A stretch of DNA of 64,000 nucleotides, from the NCBI RefSeq assembly GCF_002042965.1, contig NZ_MZNT01000022.1, positions 1 through 64,000 on the forward strand, written 5' to 3'. A program made the translations under genes and the position numbers. The notes beneath the pieces were generated by a model. It was not told the origin of the DNA. It ran no database searches and was given only the letters and a program-made list of their open reading frames with translations. Below, piece after piece: positions 8,371 to 17,268 of the stretch (its first letter is position 1; each line of letters opens with the position of its first letter). Source of the stretch: Paenibacillus sp. 32352. Its GTDB lineage: Bacteria; Bacillota; Bacilli; Paenibacillales; NBRC-103111.

Positions 8371-9030
8371 ATGAAAAAGCAATTCGCCGTTATCGGAATG
8401 GGGCGTTTCGGTTCCAGTGTAGCAAGGACGCTGTCCGACCTTGGCTATGAGGTGCTGGCCATTGACAGCAGCGAGCAAAGAACGCAGGAAATCTCGACGA
8501 TCGTGACGCATGTCGTCCAGGCGGATTCCACGGATGAAGAGGCGCTGCGTTCCTTGGGACTTCGCAATTTTGACGTCGTTATTGTCGCCATAGGGCAAGA
8601 TATTCAGTCCAGCATATTGACCACGATTATTTTGAAGGAAATCGGCGTACCGAAAGTCGTCGTGAAAGCCCAAAACGAGCTTCACGGCAAAGTGGTAAAA
8701 AAGATTGGTGCCGATAAGGTCATCTATCCGGAACGGGATATGGGCCAGCGGGTCGCGCATCATTTGATCTCATCCAATATACTAGACTATATCGAGCTGT
8801 CCGAAACTTACAGCATTATCGAGGTTCAAGCATCGCGGACCTTAATCGGCAAAAACCTTCGGGAGCTGGACATTCGCGCCAAATACGGATGCAATGTCAT
8901 GGCTATTAAGACCGGATCGCATATGAACATCGCCCCGAGTGCGGAGGATTTGATCAAAGAAAATGACGTGCTCGTTATCGTAGGAAAAAATGAAGATTTG
9001 AATTATTTTGAAAAAACATTCGCAGAGTAG
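8371..9030 (+). CDS. ktrA: TrkA/KtrA-type potassium transport gating (RCK) protein
   Basis: A 219-residue cytosolic RCK subunit that gates a Ktr potassium channel. The N-terminal RCK_N Rossmann fold shows GMGRFGSS (9-16) and the acidic residue at the end of strand 2 (AIDSS, Asp32) that contacts the nucleotide. The C-terminal RCK_C domain (about 135-219) carries ASRTLIGKNLRELDI and VLVIVGKNEDL. Length matches KtrA/KtrC. The ATG at 8371 follows AAGGGG with suitable spacing. No membrane subunit (KtrB/D) lies in the window, so it resembles the unlinked KtrC arrangement. KtrA versus KtrC cannot be decided here. Confidence 0.88.
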   Translation: MKKQFAVIGMGRFGSSVARTLSDLGYEVLAIDSSEQRTQEISTIVTHVVQADSTDEEALRSLGLRNFDVVIVAIGQDIQSSILTTIILKEIGVPKVVVKAQNELHGKVVKKIGADKVIYPERDMGQRVAHHLISSNILDYIELSETYSIIEVQASRTLIGKNLRELDIRAKYGCNVMAIKTGSHMNIAPSAEDLIKENDVLVIVGKNEDLNYFEKTFAE

Positions 9031-9039
9031 GCTGTTGTT

Positions 9040-9858
9040 ATGACATTGTTGGAATCATCGATTACTTCCGTCCAAAACGCCCGGGTGAAGGCATGGGCGC
9101 AGCTATTGGACAAAAAAGGCCGGGACAAGCAAGGCCAGTTCATTATTGAAGGCGAGCATTTGGTGCAGGAGGCTCTCGAATCGGGGGCCGCTATCGAAAC
9201 CTTAGTCGTTGCCGAAGACCGGCAGCATGAGCTGCCCGACGGATTGTTGAAGCAGGCCGTTGACGCAGGAATTGAGTGCATAGCTGTAAGCGAGCAGGTG
9301 CTCGCCAAATGCACGGACACATTGACGCCTCAGGCAGCGTTTGCGGTGTTGTCCAAGCTGGATTGGTCCCTGGACGATTTCATGCGTGCGGATTCCGTGG
9401 GATTGGTCGTTGTTATCGACGGGATCCAGGACCCGGGTAACCTCGGAACCATTATCCGAAGCGCCGATGCGGTAGGGGCTACCGGCGTTCTGCTTGGCCG
9501 CGGCACGGTAGACTTGTATAACCCCAAAACCGTACGCTCCACTATGGGCTCGTTATTCCATCTCCCGATCGTGCAAGGAGATTTGCGGGACGCGCTCCCT
9601 CAAGCCGCCTCGCAGGGAATTGCCATTGTGACGACAAGTCTACAAGGCAAGCGGAGCTGCTATGAATATGATTTCCGCCAGCCGGTGTGGTTCGTTGTCG
9701 GCAATGAAGGACAAGGCGTCTCGGCCGAAGTGTCCGCTTTGGCGACGGAGCATATTCTTATCCCGATGCAGGGACGAGCGGAGTCTCTCAATGCTGCGAT
9801 GGCGGCGACCGTGGTCCTTTTTGAAGCTATGCGGCAGCGGGGGACTAGTAAAAATTAA
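9040..9858 (+). CDS. TrmH/SpoU-family RNA 2'-O-methyltransferase
   Basis: A 272-residue SPOUT-fold rRNA methyltransferase of the YsgA/RlmB type. An N-terminal substrate-binding domain (about 1-105, FIIEGEHLVQEAL) is followed by the trefoil-knot catalytic domain. All three SpoU motifs are present: IQDPGNLGTIIRSADA (motif 1), VVGNEGQGVS (motif 2) and IPMQGRAESLNAAMAA (motif 3). It uses S-adenosylmethionine. The gene starts 9 bases after the Ktr gene. In many Bacilli pheST follows this gene; here an AT-rich accessory block follows instead. Confidence 0.9.
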   Translation: MTLLESSITSVQNARVKAWAQLLDKKGRDKQGQFIIEGEHLVQEALESGAAIETLVVAEDRQHELPDGLLKQAVDAGIECIAVSEQVLAKCTDTLTPQAAFAVLSKLDWSLDDFMRADSVGLVVVIDGIQDPGNLGTIIRSADAVGATGVLLGRGTVDLYNPKTVRSTMGSLFHLPIVQGDLRDALPQAASQGIAIVTTSLQGKRSCYEYDFRQPVWFVVGNEGQGVSAEVSALATEHILIPMQGRAESLNAAMAATVVLFEAMRQRGTSKN

Positions 9859-9865
9859 AGTCCCA

Positions 9866-9951
9866 ACAAGACTAAAGACTGGAAAATGCATGGGCTTTCC
9901 CCAAGCATTTCTCCAGTCTTTTTTCATCGGCCGCGGCGATCAAAAGCAGGG
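9866..9951. repeat. 86-bp palindromic dispersed repeat, copy A
   Basis: A hairpin-forming element. AAAGACTGG pairs with CCAGTCTTT, and inside it AAATGC pairs with GCATTT around GGGCTTTCCCC. A T-run and a GC-rich GCCGCGGC palindrome follow. A copy about 90% identical lies at 35777-35861 in the same orientation, with matched changes in the inner stem. It probably also serves as terminator for the methyltransferase gene. The two copies bracket the AT-rich block. Confidence 0.75.
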
Positions 9952-10597
9952 GTTGAAAATCAGGTTGAAGCCTTATGGGGCAAGGGATTAGGGATGTTGG
10001 AGAAAGGAAAGTTTTGAGACTGTAATTTTTTGTTGATTACAGGTAAAATACCATACATAAATTTTCGTTTTTATTTTGAACGGGGAGAAAAACAACTAGA
10101 AAATTTATCTTCATAACTTCTGTAATAATCTCTGTCATAATATGTAATCATTTTGTATGGAATCATCGTGAATATTATCTGAGAAAATGTTAGATGTCTT
10201 AGAAAGATTCATAATCTAAATCAGATTGAATTTTCTAATTAAAGTTTCGCAAAGGAGTTTGAAAGATATAGAGGCAGGAAGGCTGAACCTGCTATAGAGA
10301 CTGTGATTTCGATTCATATCCAATTGGGGTGTTTGTTTGAAAGATTTGTTAATAGGTAACAGTACTTCTATCTCTGAGCAATCATCATCATAGTTCAGAT
10401 TAACCATTCCTGAATTAAATCCCATAGAAATAGAATTAATCATACTGAAAATTAGACAGCAATAATAAATTAGAGATATTAGAAATTGTTAAACTTAATC
10501 ATAATCAGAAGGGGTAGAAATAATTAATATATTAATGGGCATGCTATTCGACAGGTTTTTGTACTTAATTGAGGCCATGTAGGGTTTTTATAAAGGC
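9952..10597. other. AT-rich intergenic stretch, no convincing gene
   Basis: Base composition drops sharply compared with the left side. A 75-codon open frame on the minus strand (10216-10443) lacks a ribosome binding site and resembles no family I know, so it is not called. Confidence 0.4.
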
Positions 10598-11062
10598 ATG
10601 TACGGATATGCCAAAAGCCAAAGGGCTGATCAATATGCCACTGACATCCGCAAATCGTTTGGAGTTCCGGCTTTTGATGTGTCCCAGCTTATCTTCCCCT
10701 TATTTTTCCAGAAACGCAGGTGGTTCGTTTACTTGAGAACAACCGATCTTCGTTGCCAGTTAAGATGCCGTCTATCGTTTCCTGAATCATCTTTCTTTTA
10801 CTTGGCGTTCACGCTCAGTCTTCTGGTGATTCAGAACTTTGAATCGCTGACGTCCGCATCACGCATTCGTGTATTCATCGTGAACGGTTTCGTTCTCAAA
10901 CGAAATCGTTGCAAAAAAGCTGAGTTACTTGCCAATTCCACGATCACACTACTGGTCGTTTCGTGCGCGGTTACAACATGCTGACTTATGGCTGGCCGGA
11001 CGGGTTAGCTTTGCTCCCATTGATTTTGTCATGCTGAGTTCGGCTGAACTAACGAATCGTTT
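10598..11062 (+). pseudogene. Degenerate IS4-type transposase fragment
   Basis: Conserved pieces of an IS4-like transposase appear in shifting frames. FGVPAFDVSQLIF is followed after a shift by VVRLLENNRSSLPVK, then DAVYRFLNHLSFTWRS, then ESLTSASRIRVFIV and RCKKAELLA. After a further shift come HDHTTGRFVRGYNMLTYGWPD and then FAPIDFVMLSSAELTNR. At least four frame changes and an interior stop make it non-functional. Terminal inverted repeats were not found. It marks past mobile-element activity at the left edge of the accessory block. Confidence 0.7.
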
Positions 11063-11393
11063 CTTTTAATGAAAGAGCAACTGTCCAAACGACACAAGGT
11101 TACTAATGGTCTTGGAAGTATTTCCCTGTATAGCCCTACACATGAAAAAGGTCGCTCTTCACCATGATTGACAGGTCTAATAAGAACGCACTTTATTTCA
11201 TTCAATATATTACTTACTGAGTTGAGGTCTCTGCACAGAGAGACTTTCTGACAATCTGAAGCGATGGAATTTTCCATTGCTTATTTTTATTCCTATGCCT
11301 TTACTTATGTGTAAAGGTAGCAATCTCATTTTGCCTGTGATCAGATACTTCGACGGAAGAATTTTGCAAAAAAATAGAAATTTTAAATATAAA
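11063..11393. other. Non-coding stretch before the protease-toxin gene
   Basis: Nothing convincing is encoded on either strand. It may hold more transposase debris. The AT content rises toward the promoter at 11394. Confidence 0.3.
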
Positions 11394-11425
11394 AATGTTG
11401 AAAAATGGCATTTAAATGTTAGAAT
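11394..11425 (+). promoter_or_regulatory. Promoter of the protease-toxin gene with AATGTTGAAA element
   Basis: TTGAAA (11398-11403) is followed after 16 bases by TAGAAT (11420-11425), 84 bases before the start codon. The ten bases AATGTTGAAA recur at 17173 and 27414 ahead of the two other large secreted-protein genes. Confidence 0.5.
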
Positions 11426-11508
11426 AAAGTTTAGTTTTTTAGAAAAAAGTGGGAGGAATGTATATTGATAACTACGGTTCCAAAAAAAATAGAAGAGGAG
11501 CATACAAT

Positions 11509-14500
11509 GTGAAAAAAGTGTTTAAGCGCATTACTAGTGCTTTATTAACAGGTGTAATGGTATTTTCCACCTTTATGCCTTTTGCAGAGGCCAGTAGTAC
11601 TGGAATTGAAACAATTAATAAGAGTTCCGTAACAGATAATACATATAGCAAATTATTAGATACAGTCTCTGAAAGCGTTTATGCTAACTACAATGGTAAA
11701 GAAAAAAAGTATATTGTTAAGTTAAAAAATCCTGATAACGCAGACAAATTAATCAAAAGTAATTTAATGAAAGGAAAACTCTCAAAGAAAACAGAAAGAG
11801 CTAAATTTATTCAAGTTAATTTAAATGACTCTGAAAAAGAGTTACTTAGTAAGGATCAAGATGTAGAGTACATAGAAGTTGATTCTACAGTAAATATTGC
11901 ATCCGTTGGAAATGTAAAAAAAGATACTAAAACTGCTTCTACAGAAACCATTCCATGGGGAATCCATTCAGTTGGAGCAGATCTTATAGATGAGAAGAAT
12001 ATGCAAGGTAATAATATCAAAACTGCCATATTAGATACAGGAATATCGAAACATGAAGATCTAAAAATTTCTGGTGGGGTTTCGTTTGTTCCAAATCATG
12101 AGCAATACGCAGATGACAATGGTCATGGAACCCACGTTGCAGGTACTGTTGCCGCAATAAATAACAAAATAGGAGTAGTGGGTGTTGCACCACGTTCCCA
12201 TATTTATGCTGTAAAGGTCCTGGATCAAAATGGAGGTGGAACATACTCTCAAGTTATCAATGGGATTTATTGGGCTATTGATAATAAAATGGATATTATC
12301 TCCATGAGTTTTGGAGGAACAGAAGACAGTAGAGCGCTACATGAAGCTATTCAAGAGGCAGAAAGACAAGGGATACTAATCATTGCAGCAGCAGGTAATC
12401 GAGGCTCCGGACAAGAAACAGAACTTTATCCAGCTTTGTATCCAGAAGTTATTTCTGTAGGAGCAGTGACAAAGGCTCATCAGCGGGCATCTTATTCAAG
12501 CACTGGGACAGAGCTTGATTTAGTGGCTCCAGGAACAGGCATCTTAAGTACAACAAACGATGGGGGATATGGAATACTTTCTGGAACCTCAATGGCTGCC
12601 CCACATGTAACTGGAGCAGCTGCCGTGATTTTAGCTAAAAACAAAAAAATGAACGCACAGCAGGTAAGAGAGCTTCTCTATCGAACTGCTACTCCCTTAG
12701 GTTCTACAAATGAATATGGCCACGGATTGGTAAACTTGGCTAAAGCCCTTGGGATCACAAATCAACCGATACCTCCTGTGGAACAAGTCGATCCAGTCCC
12801 AAATGAACCTGATCAACCTTCAAATGATTTTAATATCAATAAGAAGGACGCTGAAATTTTAAAATATAGTAAACAATTGCTTGATTTAAAACTAAAAGCC
12901 ATCCGTGCTAATGATAAATCCATAGTAAAAGAAATTGATGGGGTGTATAACCATCTTCTCTCATATTCAAAAACTATGCATCAATTACCCGTTGATATTA
13001 GTAAGGCTATAAAAAAGCAGCCAAACCAACAAAAAATAGCTGCAAGTAGTTATTTTGATACACAAAAAGACTCATTTCTTAAACTGGAATCGTATTATAA
13101 GGAAGCTATAAGTAAATATGCTTCTGCTTTATCCGTACCTTTTTCTCAACAAAGCGGAATTACTGTTCTTAGCACTAATAAAATTGGTGATGGACAGACT
13201 GTTGTAAAAGGTGACCCGGCGACAGTATCGTTAACGCTTGATCAACCACATTCTGCTATTGATGTCTATGTAGATCAAATCAATTTAACTCCGGTACTTG
13301 GTCCTGTAACGATACACCACGATTCAAGTAATAATGTAAGCTATACTTGGCAAACGACTACATCTACCGTACCAGGAGACTATATTATTACCCTTCATTA
13401 TCCTGATGTAACTGGATATGATGATCAGTTTCTCATTCATGTAGTGGATAATTCAGGCGGCAATCCAGGTACTCCAGCTAAACCGACAGGATTGAGAGTT
13501 ACTGGGCAAACATCAAATAGTATAACCATTTCATGGAACAGTGTGAGTGGTGCTACCAGTTATAAAACACAGCTTGATGGAACTTCGCAAGGTTCCACTG
13601 GCTCAACGTCCTATACATTTAATGGGTTAACAGCAAATAAAACATATACTTTAGGGGTAGCAGCGGTAAATTCTTCAAACATCTCAAGTACATTCGCTAC
13701 AATCACAGCAACAACGAATCCACCTGCGATTCCTGATATTCCGAGTGGCTTGTGGGCAAGCTCTACTCATAATAGCATCACATTGAATTGGAGTTCTGTT
13801 GTCGGAGCAAGTTCTTATAAAATCAGATTTAATGGACAAGATGTAGGCAATACTTCCTCCTCGTCGTATACTTTTACAGGTTTAATGCCTTTGACAGAAT
13901 ATACATTAGGAGTAGCAGCAGTTAATGCTTCAGGTAGTTATATTGATTTTGCATATTTGACAACCAAGACAAAAGCTTACCCATTATACCTAGATTCACC
14001 AATAGATGTAGATTTGCCTGAAAATTCAACTCAAGTTTTCAGTTTCACACCTAGTACCTCAGGAACCTACAAGATAACAACAAGTCCATATGGAGGATTT
14101 GGGGCTGAGAGTGACACTCTTTTAGATCTTTATTCAGACAGCTCACTAACGGATTTAATCGAGACGAATGATGATACCAATGGAACATTTGCAGAACTGC
14201 AACCTACCTTGCAAGCAGGGGGCACCTATTATATTAAATTATATGGATTTGATAGCTCCGAGCTGCATACAAGAATTATTGCAACGGCATTAAATTTATC
14301 TATACCAACTATTAATCTTGACATCCCTGCGAATGTAGACAGGCCTGCTGGTCAGAACGCTATATTTGCCTTCACGCCAACTACTGATGGTCTTTATAAG
14401 ATCAATACCGGATTCTACGCTGATTCACCAAGCAGTGGGATCAATGATACGATATTAGATATATACAGAGACATAACATTAAATGATTTAGTGTTAGATG

Positions 14501-16467
14501 GTCACAATGATGATGCATCAGATGGAACAAACTTTTCGGAGGTAAACGTATCGTTACAACATGGTGTAACTTACTTTATCAAAATGAGTACTTATGGTGC
14601 TGCAGCGATACATGCTAGTTTGAAAGTTAGCTTAAGCACCCAGATAAACTTTATTACATTAACAAATAAGGTAGCTGTTAATGTTAGTAAACGTGCTGAA
14701 GAGAAAGAGTACTTCCGTTTCACAGCACCAGAAACAGGCTTGTATCGTTTCTTTACTTCTGCCATTCAAGGTTCTGGCAGCACTAGTGATACTGAAATCA
14801 CTTTGTATTCCGATGCAGGGTTGAATAATCAAATCGCTATCAATGACGATGTTGTTGGTGAGCATCCATACGGAGCCTTATTCTCAAAAATAGAATATAC
14901 GTTATCAGCAGGAACAACGTATTATCTAAAACTGAGAAATGTAAACTACGGAAACCCACTCACAGCACGTCTCATGGTGGAGGATAGCTTCCAGTCTGCA
15001 AAAACAACTGCGAAAGGGATAACTTGGGATACTGAATATACAAATGACATCTCATCTCGTTATGATGTGGATTATTATAAAATTACAGTTACAGAACCAA
15101 AGTATATTAAGCTAAATATTGACTCAAGCAAAATTATATTGGAAGATAGTCTAGGTAATGTTCTTAGTACAACAACCAGTAGTAGTAGTGTTTATTTAAA
15201 GGATCAAGGAGTTTATTATATTAGGGTAGCAGATTCCGGTTACTCTAGTGGATCATCAATGCCAGTACAGTATTCGTTTAAAGTAGAGGGTCAATTAAAA
15301 CCAGATTGGTACAAGTTTACAATGGACGATGGGCATGGTGGAAATGTAGAAGTTTATTTATCTGATATAGGGGGAAGGGCAGGCGAAGGTTCAACTCCAA
15401 TTACTGCAATTACAAAACGCAATAATCAATCAGTCTATAAGCAGTATTCCGTTAATAGCAATGGAAATTGGTATGATACAGGTAATATTTATGCTGGAGC
15501 ACCAGGGCAACCTGGTGGAATTGGTATGGCCTCGGTTGAGGTTCTCGGGTTACCAAGCATCGAGGATATTCAGCAACAAATTGAAAATAAGAGTAACGAG
15601 TTAATTAACAAGTTTTACGATTATGTTGGTATTGATCCTGCTGATCTTACGGATGAAGATAAGAGAATGTTAGCGACGGGTGTAATCTATGGGATAGATG
15701 ATAACGTCCATTTCGGAGTTGCCCAGTGGGCTTTAAATGTATACATTCCTGAAGATAACTATTATTACATGCGCGCTAAAGCATTCACAGATACTGTATT
15801 CACTGCTGCTTATACTGTAGCGGCTGCGGGTAGTGCTGCTGGGGCAGTTCAAGCGTTGATTAATTCAGGAACTATGGGTTCTATGGCACTAGCAGCAAGC
15901 CCTACAGGTTACGGTGGTGCTGCATTGGGAGCTGTTGCGCTTGAAGAGTTAGCAAGATCAGCTGCATTTGCAGGTGTCTCTTATCTATCTGGCAAGATGG
16001 CAACTCGTTCACAAAATATTGTAAAAACAAGTGCAGCTAAGTTAAAAGAAACATTAGGATATAAAATTCGCAATGTTGCAGATGATATTCTGGACAGATT
16101 TGAGGGTTATCCTAATTCTAATGGGGGACATACACTTTCAAAACATGTATCCATGACGAATGAAGAATTAAGCCGGAGAGCAATTCAAGATGAGCTAGAT
16201 GCAACAAGTTTTACAAATAAAAGTACTGCTATTAAAGCTGTTCAGCAAAATTTAAGAAAAAATGCCTCTCAAATTGAAGATTGGCTTAAAAATTCTAACG
16301 AAGGGAGAAAATCTTTTGTTGTGGAACACGAGTACTCCATCGGTTACGGTGCTGAAGGAATAACTGGGAAAATGATATTTGACTTGAAAAAATCAAGAAT
16401 GGTGCTGGTAAGGGATTCGAATGTCGATATAGGTTTTTATATATTGACTTCATTTCCGACTTTATAA
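11509..16467 (+). CDS. Secreted subtilase fused to C-terminal RNase A-like toxin domain
   Basis: A 1652-residue exported modular protein. It has a signal peptide (1-28, AEA-SS cleavage) and an I9 propeptide (about 65-122). The S8 protease has the full catalytic set Asp176, His206, Asn297 and Ser361. A helical stretch (about 445-545) precedes two FN3 domains (about 656-822) and four PPC-like beta domains (about 826-1265). A hydrophobic Ala/Gly-rich segment (about 1430-1500) resembles the pretoxin region of polymorphic toxins. The last roughly 120 residues carry GHTLSKHVSMTNEEL (His1541, His1546), TSFTNKSTAIKAVQ and terminal YILTSFP, the signature of bacterial CdiA-type RNase A-like domains. 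GTG 11509 has GAGGAG eight bases upstream. A small probable immunity gene follows. Likely roles are self-processing and RNA cleavage in a competitor. Confidence 0.82.
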   Translation: MKKVFKRITSALLTGVMVFSTFMPFAEASSTGIETINKSSVTDNTYSKLLDTVSESVYANYNGKEKKYIVKLKNPDNADKLIKSNLMKGKLSKKTERAKFIQVNLNDSEKELLSKDQDVEYIEVDSTVNIASVGNVKKDTKTASTETIPWGIHSVGADLIDEKNMQGNNIKTAILDTGISKHEDLKISGGVSFVPNHEQYADDNGHGTHVAGTVAAINNKIGVVGVAPRSHIYAVKVLDQNGGGTYSQVINGIYWAIDNKMDIISMSFGGTEDSRALHEAIQEAERQGILIIAAAGNRGSGQETELYPALYPEVISVGAVTKAHQRASYSSTGTELDLVAPGTGILSTTNDGGYGILSGTSMAAPHVTGAAAVILAKNKKMNAQQVRELLYRTATPLGSTNEYGHGLVNLAKALGITNQPIPPVEQVDPVPNEPDQPSNDFNINKKDAEILKYSKQLLDLKLKAIRANDKSIVKEIDGVYNHLLSYSKTMHQLPVDISKAIKKQPNQQKIAASSYFDTQKDSFLKLESYYKEAISKYASALSVPFSQQSGITVLSTNKIGDGQTVVKGDPATVSLTLDQPHSAIDVYVDQINLTPVLGPVTIHHDSSNNVSYTWQTTTSTVPGDYIITLHYPDVTGYDDQFLIHVVDNSGGNPGTPAKPTGLRVTGQTSNSITISWNSVSGATSYKTQLDGTSQGSTGSTSYTFNGLTANKTYTLGVAAVNSSNISSTFATITATTNPPAIPDIPSGLWASSTHNSITLNWSSVVGASSYKIRFNGQDVGNTSSSSYTFTGLMPLTEYTLGVAAVNASGSYIDFAYLTTKTKAYPLYLDSPIDVDLPENSTQVFSFTPSTSGTYKITTSPYGGFGAESDTLLDLYSDSSLTDLIETNDDTNGTFAELQPTLQAGGTYYIKLYGFDSSELHTRIIATALNLSIPTINLDIPANVDRPAGQNAIFAFTPTTDGLYKINTGFYADSPSSGINDTILDIYRDITLNDLVLDGHNDDASDGTNFSEVNVSLQHGVTYFIKMSTYGAAAIHASLKVSLSTQINFITLTNKVAVNVSKRAEEKEYFRFTAPETGLYRFFTSAIQGSGSTSDTEITLYSDAGLNNQIAINDDVVGEHPYGALFSKIEYTLSAGTTYYLKLRNVNYGNPLTARLMVEDSFQSAKTTAKGITWDTEYTNDISSRYDVDYYKITVTEPKYIKLNIDSSKIILEDSLGNVLSTTTSSSSVYLKDQGVYYIRVADSGYSSGSSMPVQYSFKVEGQLKPDWYKFTMDDGHGGNVEVYLSDIGGRAGEGSTPITAITKRNNQSVYKQYSVNSNGNWYDTGNIYAGAPGQPGGIGMASVEVLGLPSIEDIQQQIENKSNELINKFYDYVGIDPADLTDEDKRMLATGVIYGIDDNVHFGVAQWALNVYIPEDNYYYMRAKAFTDTVFTAAYTVAAAGSAAGAVQALINSGTMGSMALAASPTGYGGAALGAVALEELARSAAFAGVSYLSGKMATRSQNIVKTSAAKLKETLGYKIRNVADDILDRFEGYPNSNGGHTLSKHVSMTNEELSRRAIQDELDATSFTNKSTAIKAVQQNLRKNASQIEDWLKNSNEGRKSFVVEHEYSIGYGAEGITGKMIFDLKKSRMVLVRDSNVDIGFYILTSFPTL

Positions 16468-16518
16468 GAAAGTAGGTATGTTAAAATTAAAAAAAAATAT
16501 AACTCTGCCGAAAGATAT

Positions 16519-16806
16519 TTGAAAGAAACTTATAAATCCGAATTTCTAGTTTTTTTCAGATATTTCATTGAGTGCTATTTCATCCCAAGTATAAGCTTTG
16601 TAGAAGTTATTAATGTCGTAAGAGAATACAAAAGAGCAGAAGATGAAGAACATATTCAAGGACTCTTAAGAGAGTCAACGGTATTGTTTGAAAAAGAAGA
16701 ATGGGATTTTGTACAGGAATTTGTTAAAACTCACGGGATGAGGAGTTTGAGTAATGAAAAGCCTAAAAAATTAATTGAGCTTATTATTCAGGAGTTATCA
16801 CTGTAG
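16519..16806 (+). CDS. Probable immunity protein for the RNase A-like toxin
   Basis: A 95-residue acidic protein directly after the toxin gene. The pattern FFRYFIECYF, then VINVVREYKRAED, then a helical C-terminus resembles CdiI-type immunity proteins that start with a Y-F-F-x-x-x-F core. Position, size and charge fit a cognate antitoxin. The start is uncertain. TTG 16519 has only a weak ribosome binding site. ATG 16478, ten bases after the toxin stop, opens a frame that would join this one if an A9 run at 16489-16497 gained one A, giving 13 or 14 more residues. Either the short form is used, or slippage on the A-run, a mutation or a sequencing error is involved. Confidence 0.65.
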   Translation: MKETYKSEFLVFFRYFIECYFIPSISFVEVINVVREYKRAEDEEHIQGLLRESTVLFEKEEWDFVQEFVKTHGMRSLSNEKPKKLIELIIQELSL

Positions 16807-16918
16807 CCCTAGAAAGTGGGGTGAGGCACTTGCTATGATGAAGAGTATAAAGAGAACTGCTTAAACTTTACGACGCATATTAGCTAAATCGGCACAGAAA
16901 CTTATGTTCTCATAACAG

Positions 16919-16956
16919 AACCCTAAAGGGAGAGATTTCCTTTAGGGTTTCTTCTT
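16919..16956 (+). terminator. Terminator after the toxin-immunity pair
   Basis: AACCCTAAAGG (16919-16929) pairs with CCTTTAGGGTT (16939-16949), followed by TCTTCTTGTTT. Confidence 0.8.
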
Positions 16957-16994
16957 GTTTATTACGAGTGATGGTGAAATAGGGCATGTAAGGA

Positions 16995-17136
16995 GGCCCC
17001 TTTTCAGGGGTCGAGACAATACGAGGCTGCTAGATCTCAGTGCGCCTTAGAGGCGCCTGCGTGTAACATACCCTTATAGGGCTGGAAGCCATCGGCTATA
17101 CCGGTGGTATGACTTGTCTCAACCAAAGCATTTGGT
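16995..17136 (+). ncRNA. Putative structured RNA or leader upstream of the RCC1 gene
   Basis: A GC-richer island in AT-rich DNA with many compatible helices. A closing stem GAGACAA (17013-17019)/TTGTCTC (17114-17120) encloses GCGCCT/AGGCGC (17042-17056), CCCT/AGGG (17071-17081) and CCATCGG/CCGGTGG (17089-17107). A CCCC/GGGG hairpin lies in front, and ACCAAA/TTTGGT (17122-17136) behind. It matches no riboswitch consensus I know. It lies before the likely promoter at 17173, so it may be a separate RNA. Strand is assumed. Confidence 0.35.
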
Positions 17137-17172
17137 AACACAAAACGAGAAAAATATATAAAAATGTAAAAA

Positions 17173-17204
17173 AATGTTGAAATATCATTTTGAAGTAGTA
17201 ATAT
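17173..17204 (+). promoter_or_regulatory. Promoter of the RCC1-repeat gene with AATGTTGAAA element
   Basis: TTGAAA (17177-17182) is followed after 16 bases by TAATAT (17199-17204), 65 bases before the start codon. The element and spacing match those before the subtilase genes at 11394 and 27414. Confidence 0.5.
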
Positions 17205-17268
17205 ATAAATGTATCTTATTGGTATATATTCCAATTGGAAGACTAGAAAAAACGGGGGTCGTAATCTT

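Noticed and set aside
9640..9927. Short minus-strand frames starting MKKDWR near both palindromic repeats
   Set aside because: They start inside the 86-bp repeat hairpin and exist only because the repeat happens to contain an ATG. No coding signal follows.
10216..10443. 75-codon minus-strand frame in the AT-rich gap
   Set aside because: No ribosome binding site and no family resemblance; frames of this length are expected in AT-rich DNA.
16995..17136. Cyclic-di-GMP, ydaO or fluoride riboswitch
   Set aside because: The conserved core sequences of these classes are absent, so it is kept only as an unassigned structured element.
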